Source: Symsagittifera roscoffensis (Eukaryota; Xenacoelomorpha; Acoela; Convolutidae). Taken from it: DNA of 64,000 nt. Made by a program: the position numbers and the translations under genes. The notes under the pieces are model-generated. The model saw only the letters and a list, made by a program, of their open reading frames with translations. It did no database searches and was not told the origin of the DNA. Below are positions 58,297 through 64,000 of this stretch, piece after piece (positions within the stretch are counted from its first letter, which is position 1; the number at the start of each line of letters is the position of its first letter). Location: assembly GCF_963678635.1 (NCBI RefSeq), contig NC_087062.1, forward strand, positions 97,269,705 to 97,333,704, in the 5' to 3' direction.

Positions 58297-58385
58297 GTGG
58301 AAATCGTTCCTCAGTTTCGTACGGCGACAGTATTGCAGAACAAAAAAGTTCACATTTGGACCATGAAATGGTCACGAATGTGTGA
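58297..58385 (+). CDS. duplicate opsin terminal exon f2 (alternative distal tail)
   Basis: Second copy of the last opsin exon, 5160 bp after the first, with the same acceptor tttgttttcag, same length and same TGA. Four base differences from copy 1 all change amino acids in the exon e-linked frame: R to Q, G to S, R to H and K to E. The tail therefore reads SIAEQKSSHLDHEMVTNV, keeping the VTNV end. In the alternative frame (exon e skipped) the same four changes give two silent sites, one R to K and a TAA to TGA stop swap. It could be a mutually exclusive alternative last exon or an unused duplicate; splicing to exon e would skip copy 1. Confidence 0.55.
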
Positions 58386-58740
58386 ATATCGGCCGCAATA
58401 GCTTAAGAATTTAAATATCGACACAAATACTGATTAATGTGTGTGTGTACACTACAAAGTGCTCAAAAACATATTATTGTGATAAAATGAGTATTGAAGC
58501 TTTCACTCAAAGCCTAGTCGATTTATCTAAGAATGCGGCAATATAGTTATTTTCGAATTCAACTATTTTTTTGCATTGTTTTTGATACTATGTCAGGCTT
58601 CAAAGAGTTCTACTAGCAGAACTGGCAGACTTTGGCTTATGGAGCAGAATAATTTATAGAGTAGCAGATGGAGCAGATTTTCGATTATACGGCAGAATTT
58701 ATCCTTTTAGAGCTGCTTTGAAAACTTCAGTCCAATTTTA

Positions 58741-59093
58741 GAAGTGTGCTTCTTTCATTATTTTGTTTGTGTAAGACATCTGTATTCAGGTCAATTCCAA
58801 AGCATTGTAAATGCGAGACTGTTAAGCTTTTGGTGACTCTAATTTTGAGTAACTAGGGCTTTTGTCACTTGTGTTTGGTTATTAAAAGAACCGAAAAAAT
58901 TGCGAAGAATGGAAATAAACAAACATTCTTTTTTTATATTGAAAAGTGCTTGTCATGCCATTTACTTGTATGAAAAATCGCTAATCATTGACTTTCAAAC
59001 AATTTTCTGCTTTTATATAACTGCAAAAAAAGTATGAAAATGGAATTTTTTATAATTGAAATTTGATTAGTAGCAATTTTGGCCAACCCGGAA
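58741..59093 (+). repeat. family F element, 5'-truncated, duplication copy 2
   Basis: Counterpart of 53580-53936 ending TTTTGGCCAACCCGG. Confidence 0.6.
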
Positions 59094-59171
59094 AATGTGA
59101 TTGCTGAAAGTATAATTCTCAGCAGAACAACATGCGCATCTACGCTTTACTAAGGTTCTCTACAAACAAAA

Positions 59172-59650
59172 AACAAGACTGCTCGTATCAGGGTGAAGCC
59201 TTAAATGTTCCGACTGCCTTTTAAGGTCTATGGAGCAGTAACAAGACTTCTCGTATCAGGGCAAAACCCTGAATGTTCCGAGTGCCTTTTAAGGTCTATG
59301 GAGCAGTAATGAGATTGAAAATATAAATGTAATGAAGTAAAATTAAATTTTTTTTTCTAAAAAATTGAGATTTTTTGTGAAACCATCCCACGCCATATTA
59401 AGTACAAAGTGATACATTTTGCTCCTATTAACAAATCAATTATGGCATATAATCTTCCTTGAAATAATTTGAAACAATTTTTAAGACGTCAAAATGGCAA
59501 TCTTTAAACCCACATAAATTTACGAAAAATGATCACCAGAAAAAAAATTTCGTCAAAAATGGCTATCAGAAAAGTCGAAATTTGTCTGAAGAAAAAACAC
59601 CCACCTCGAGCACAAATATTTTGCTGCTTTCGTTTGAAATTCGGAACAAT
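59172..59650 (-). mobile_element. family B element, reversed, duplication copy 2
   Basis: Counterpart of 54008-54349 but retaining about 145 bp of B interior (59335-59480, including CATCCCACGCCATATTAAGT) that copy 1 lost. The doubled end module is shared. Confidence 0.75.
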
Positions 59651-61384
59651 AATCTAGTTCTCAGAAATACAAAATTAACATCGTTCACAAATCTACTAAT
59701 TTGTTGGCTACTAAGACAACATGCCGACGGGGCTTGAAACCGAAAAGACTTCAGAACAAAAACTAAAGTCAAATGCTAATTTTTGTTACAGCAAGTTTAG
59801 TTCAAATTTAGGCAAGCTTAGGCAAGTTAAGTTCCAAATAAGCGCTATTCGAGAAAATGCACCACGTAGTAATGGTATCCGTTAGTTGTATCAGCCAGAG
59901 TTTGAAATGCACAAAATATAAACATGAAAACCGACTTCAACAATGTTTATATTTAGCAATCTTGTATATCAAATATTACAGGCTCATATTTTCTGGAAAA
60001 AAAAACAAAAACGGCTAAAACAGGTTGAGAAACGATTTGAAACAGGTTTCAGATAATCACGTTTCATGACTTTTTGAGTAAATATGCTGCAACTAATTTA
60101 CGATGATGAAGTATTTTCTCGATAAACAATAAAAAATCGCATTTTTTGTCATTAACTCATGATTATCGAAAATGTTTCATTGCGCAAAAAGAAGCAAAAA
60201 TTTTTTACAGAGATCTTCGAGGATCTTTTACAAGATCTTCAAAAAAATCGAAGAAAACATGCTGGCAAGCTAACATAACGAAATGTCAAGTTGCCAAAAC
60301 TAACAACTGTATAAGGTTACTAAATTCAAATTTTTATGTAGCTCAGTTGGCTCAATCTTTTTGAGTGCTTGCAAGATGCATGGCCAATTTTGAAGTGTTT
60401 TATTAGAACTCTTTTGCTCATTAAACCGTTGCGGATTTGCTGTGTAAAGCTTAATTCATATTTTTTTATCAAACATCAAATTTTTAAAGTTTAGTAGTAG
60501 ATATGTTATATTACGCCTATAATAACACGACAATAACTCTCTGATTACTCAATCTAGTTGCCCGGAACAAACAATTGTTACCTTAAGGGCAATGAAACAA
60601 GTTTTCACAACTTTTGACACTTCATAGATAAAAATTGTATAGATCTTGGCTGAAACCAAATTTATTATCCAAAATACAAGCTTTAGGTTCCGAAAATATG
60701 CACTTGAAAGTTTGAAAAGCAAGATAAAAAGCCTTTTTTGAAAAGCAAAATTTTGTTTTCAAGTAAGTTTTCAAATTTTGCCTCTAATTTATTTTTTTGC
60801 CTCTAATTATATCCACTGATATAGTTATTTTTTCTTGCAAGATCAACAAGGTCTTAAAATTTAAAATTTCCAATGTTTAAAAAACTTGATCCATATTTTA
60901 AGGGATGTACTTGTCAAACAAGTGTCTAACATTAAAAGTTTGGTAATCTTTTTCATGAAATTTTTTTTGCCAGGGACTAGAAATTTTTTTTGCACATTAC
61001 TAGATCGCTCTACTCCGCTTGATTTAGAGTGAGACCCAGACCGTTTTTCTCAAAACTGAAACAAATTTTTGAAATTTTTTTAAAGTCGTTTGATCGAAAA
61101 AGCGGTATGATGATTTTTCTCAACCCATTTTGAAGATTGTTTGTGGCAACTGATTTTGACTAAAAACTTTTTAGGCCAATTTTCTCACTTTATCCGCTCA
61201 AAACTCAGACAAGAACCAAAAATTTTCATATGGTTAATCTCGATACTAAGAGAGCTCTTCCAGATCATTCGAGTCGCAATTTAAAGATGCTTAAGATGAT
61301 ACAATACTCAACCCTTTCCAATGAATATATGTGGCACTTGATTATGCTTGGAAAAAACACACACCGCATGTGTTCGGCAAACTC

Positions 61385-61577
61385 ATAACATGGCTTGCGC
61401 AAGGTAGCAACATGAGTTGATAAAAATCGCAACATGGGTCACGCAAAATCGCAACATGGGTCGTGCAAAGCGGCAATATGGGTCGCGCGAAAGCGCAACA
61501 TGGGTCGCAGGAAGTGACAACATGGGTTGCGCGAAGTGACAAAAAAGGTCGCGTAAAATAGCATTAAGAGTCGCGCA
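61385..61577. repeat. 22 bp GTCGCGCAAAG minisatellite, duplication copy 2
   Basis: Counterpart of 56095-56280, about eight units with nearly identical order. Confidence 0.9.
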
Positions 61578-61983
61578 TTATAAAAAGTTTCGAGCAGTTT
61601 TTAGTAATGAAATAGTTTTCGAACCTTCGTGCTGGTAAAAACATAATACAGATACAAATTTCAAAATAAACTATTATAAATATATTTTGAGTGTGCAGTT
61701 AGCTAACCCTACATATTTCCTGGCCATATACAAGACCGCCACGACAAGACCTACACATAGTACTGAAGTGAAAACAAAGTCTTTACCACAAAAATTGAAA
61801 GCTAAAAAACATTCAAATTAAACATAAATAAAAAAAATCAAATCGTATTATATTAAAAAAGACGACTACTTAATGAAACTCACATACCACATAACTGGAA
61901 GCTATAATTAGAAAAGAAAAAGTTTTGTTGGAATTTTTTTAAATCAAAACAGCAATACATATGATAACTGCAAAATAAACACA

Positions 61984-61995
61984 TTTACACATACT

Positions 61996-62050
<55 letters not shown>

Positions 62051-62120
62051 ATATATACATTCTTATACACATTCGTACAAACATACAAACATGCATACAT
62101 ACATACATTTATATGCCCAT
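61984..62120. repeat. ATAC / AT / GT compound microsatellite
   Basis: Five to six TACA units, about ten AT units, a short TG run and more TACA-type units; explains low-complexity frames on both strands. Confidence 0.93.
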
Positions 62121-62215
62121 TTATAAAGACATATTTACACACAGAGATGGAAAAAACTTGGTCATGAAACACCTAGACTCAACTCATTTGAAACGTTTTT
62201 CCTCTGTCGAAGATA

Positions 62216-62530
62216 CTCAACATGTTTTTTTTGTTCGGTCAAAACGCTTCTGGGTTGAACAAAATCTTAGATCGAACACAGCCAAAAAATTTTTTTTTTG
62301 TCGAAACGCTTCTCGGTTGGGAAAAACCTTAGGTCGAACACAGTAGAAAAGTTTTTTTTTTAAAATCAAAACTCTTCTCTGTCGAGAAATTTCTCGGTCA
62401 AATTCAATCGAAAAGATTTTTTTTCGTCGAACTTGGTCGAAATAATTTTTTTCCTCAGTCGACAATAGTCAAAACATAGGCAACTTGGGTTGGATCGTCG
62501 AAACATATCGAGCCTGGGTCGAGACGATCA
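62216..62530. repeat. degenerate TCGAAAC-rich tandem repeat, unit roughly 60 bp
   Basis: Blocks of TTTTTT(T)CGTCGAAACGCTTCT and GGTTGGGAAAAACCTTAG-like sequence recur five or six times with strong drift. Confidence 0.5.
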
Positions 62531-62629
62531 AAACAAACCAAGTCATATCAATAATTGAAAACATCTACCGGGTCCTGCTAAGTCACGCAAACATTTCAGT
62601 AGCTTAAACTTGCAACATACCCATTCTGA

Positions 62630-62680
62630 GTCGCAGTGGTTGCAACATACCTTTTTTTGGGTCGCACAAAGTCGCGCAAA
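62630..62680. repeat. short GTCGCGCAAAG repeat
   Basis: Two to three units with tttttttgggtcgcacaaag and GTCGCGCAAA, like the 31 bp variant at 24898. Confidence 0.65.
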
Positions 62681-63639
62681 TTGCTCGAAGGACTGTTGAA
62701 TTATTGCAAAGTTGATTTAATTATTCCGAGAGCTATTCCAACGAATTTTCTCAAAATTTGAATCAAAATATCTTTCATAGCTTTAAACAGTTCTCAATAA
62801 ATTGAAAGTTATAAAATAATCAGCCAGTTTTCAGGAAAACTGTTTGAAAAGAACCAGATTTAAAAAAAAACTTTTTCTTTAAATTTTGAATCATAATGAT
62901 TTTATTTCGTCTTTGGTTTAGGGTTCAAAAAATTTGCAAAAGCAGATTGAGAAGCTCAAAAATGAAGGACATTTCTTTGACTATCTAGATTACAAATTTT
63001 TTGTTGCTTTTATTTGCTTTGTTTCTATCTGGAATTTGTTTTGCATTTGTTTCCTAACTGTTCTAGAGCAAGCTCACCAATCACATATAATTAAGAGTGA
63101 TCTTTAATTAGAAGTTCTTGTCCGAGAGAAGTTATTATTAGAATATTTGAAAATCAAGAGAGTCCTAACGCATGTTCTCTGTAGAACCTCAACCATAGCC
63201 TCCATAACGCGTTCAAAGTGTAAAAGATTGGGAAGAAAATCAGAGAAAAAACATCTTCTGAGAAAATCAGAGTGTTTATCCTTAGTTTGCTAAAATAAAT
63301 CAATTCATCTATAAACTAAAGCTTCTAAAGCGACACAATGAGTTGATTGTTATTCTCTATAGTTTGGAATAAGAAAAATGAAAGAATTAAAACTTTTTTG
63401 TGTTAGAGTCCTTCAAAACGTTAAATTCTCTTACATTAATCCTATATTTGGGGGCGTCTTGTAAAATAACAGTTTTTTGAAGCTTTCGACCCGTTTGGAG
63501 TTTCAACCATAACTTTGATTCTCGCTTAAAATCTCTAAACAAAATTATAATATTTCAGTTGCTAATCAATCATGTTCCAAAAATAACCCTTTCAAATTTT
63601 ATCCGAAGTCCTGACTATTTTGTATTCAGACCGCCGTTG

Positions 63640-63870
63640 AAATAATTAGAAAAAATGATCTTCACACGAATCGTATTACCAGTAACTGATAGACTCTATT
63701 GAGAACTAAGTGTTAAAAGTAAGATTAAATCAGCACTGAACTAAGTATTTGCAAAATTGCATCCGGCAAAAAATAGACAGTGTGACAAACAGACGTTGTT
63801 CTCTATCTGAAATTACTCTTCAAGATTGCAATCCAGTCTCGGCTCATCTGGTGCAACATTTGAGGCAACA
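63640..63870 (+). mobile_element. 3' part of a related, diverged LTR plus primer-site region
   Basis: Follows the LTR at 30781-31190 in order: a CTATTGAG block, aagtaagatt, ctgaactaagtatttgc, gcatccggc, gacaaacagacg, TCTGAAATTACTCT and GGCTCA, then TCTGGTGC as after the complete LTR. The 5' limit is unclear. Confidence 0.6.
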
Positions 63871-63959
63871 TTAAAACATCAGAATAGAAAAATATGCATT
63901 ATTCCTATTATCAGAAAATAATTTCACGACAACGTGTTTTGGAATTCTTCATTGTCATG

Positions 63960-63996
63960 AACAAGACTGCTCGTATATCATGGCAAAGCCCTGTAA
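63960..63996 (-). repeat. family B end, reversed, cut by window edge
   Basis: Reads acaagactgctcgtatatca and GGCAAAGCCCTGT, the reversed end module of B; the rest is outside the window. Confidence 0.6.
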
Positions 63997-64000
63997 TTTT

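Larger units (their letters stand above)
56647..61918 (+). repeat. tandem segmental duplication, copy 2
   Basis: Direct repeat of 51033-56625, only a few percent different by eye, with indels. It carries opsin exon f2. It has an insert absent from copy 1 near 57240-57325, and 32 bp at 61354-61385 (acacaccgcatgtgttcgg). It ends in gaaaagaaaaa, after which the sequences diverge. Confidence 0.93.
53226..64000. other. region downstream of opsin stop: duplicated block, simple repeats, LTR fragment
   Basis: After the f1 stop the rest of duplication copy 1 follows, then copy 2 with the alternative exon f2, an ATAC/AT microsatellite, degenerate TCGAAAC-rich repeats and a fragment of an LTR element. 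No polyadenylation site can be chosen with confidence; AATAAA-like motifs are frequent in this AT-rich DNA. 62690-63640 is AT-rich with no recognised feature. Confidence 0.6.

Noticed and set aside
1-64000. CRISPR arrays, bacterial operons, riboswitches, origins
   Set aside because: The sequence is an intron-rich animal genome; the tandem arrays lack repeat-spacer structure, and no prokaryotic gene was seen.

Overview
The window is AT-rich, intron- and repeat-dominated DNA from an invertebrate animal. There are no bacterial-style operons. The only convincing protein-coding content is one opsin gene on the + strand, split into short GC-richer exons with canonical GT/AG borders. The species cannot be named from the sequence. 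The protein looks closest to invertebrate rhabdomeric-type or related non-visual opsins (YDRY, RDLN.R.F, AWMPYA, FAK), which suggests a protostome or another non-vertebrate animal, at low confidence.

Opsin gene. Exons lie at 9018-9151 (cytoplasmic loop 1, TM2), 13038-13259 (TM3, TM4, start of extracellular loop 2), 25322-25509 (rest of that loop, TM5), 26876-27087 (TM6, TM7 with the retinal lysine), 46589-46692 (helix 8 and proximal tail) and 53137-53225 (distal tail and stop). The exon or exons for the N-terminus and TM1 were not found and are probably upstream. All intron phases agree, giving about 315 residues in one open frame. The terminal exon lies in a roughly 5.3-5.6 kb block repeated in tandem (51033-56625 and 56647-61918), so a second intact terminal exon sits at 58297-58385. 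The pigment lacks an acidic residue at the usual counterion sites (113, 181, also 94 and 292 in bovine numbering) but keeps the retinal lysine, the disulfide cysteines and DRY.

Repeats. Introns of 1.4 to 19.5 kb carry most of the sequence. I label the families A, B, C, D and F. B is about 540 bp, flanked by small hairpins, with many young and old copies. F is 0.8-0.95 kb with CCCGGGTTGACC-type inverted ends, one copy nested in a B copy with TA on both sides. D is possibly hAT-like and starts CAGGGGCGGAT. A is about 520 bp and C about 260 bp. There is also a compact LTR element without protein genes (30781-32213, AATC target duplication), a tRNA-related SINE, several large inverted repeats, minisatellites of 21, 22, 31 and 36 bp, and AT/AC/GATA/ATAC microsatellites.

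Layout. 1-9017: repeats. 9018-27087: opsin core exons in repeat-filled introns. 27088-46588: very long intron with five B copies, the LTR element and F/D copies. 46589-53225: helix 8 and tail exons. 53226-64000: tandem duplicate with the second tail exon, then simple repeats and a fragment of a related LTR element. No protein-coding gene is supported on the minus strand.
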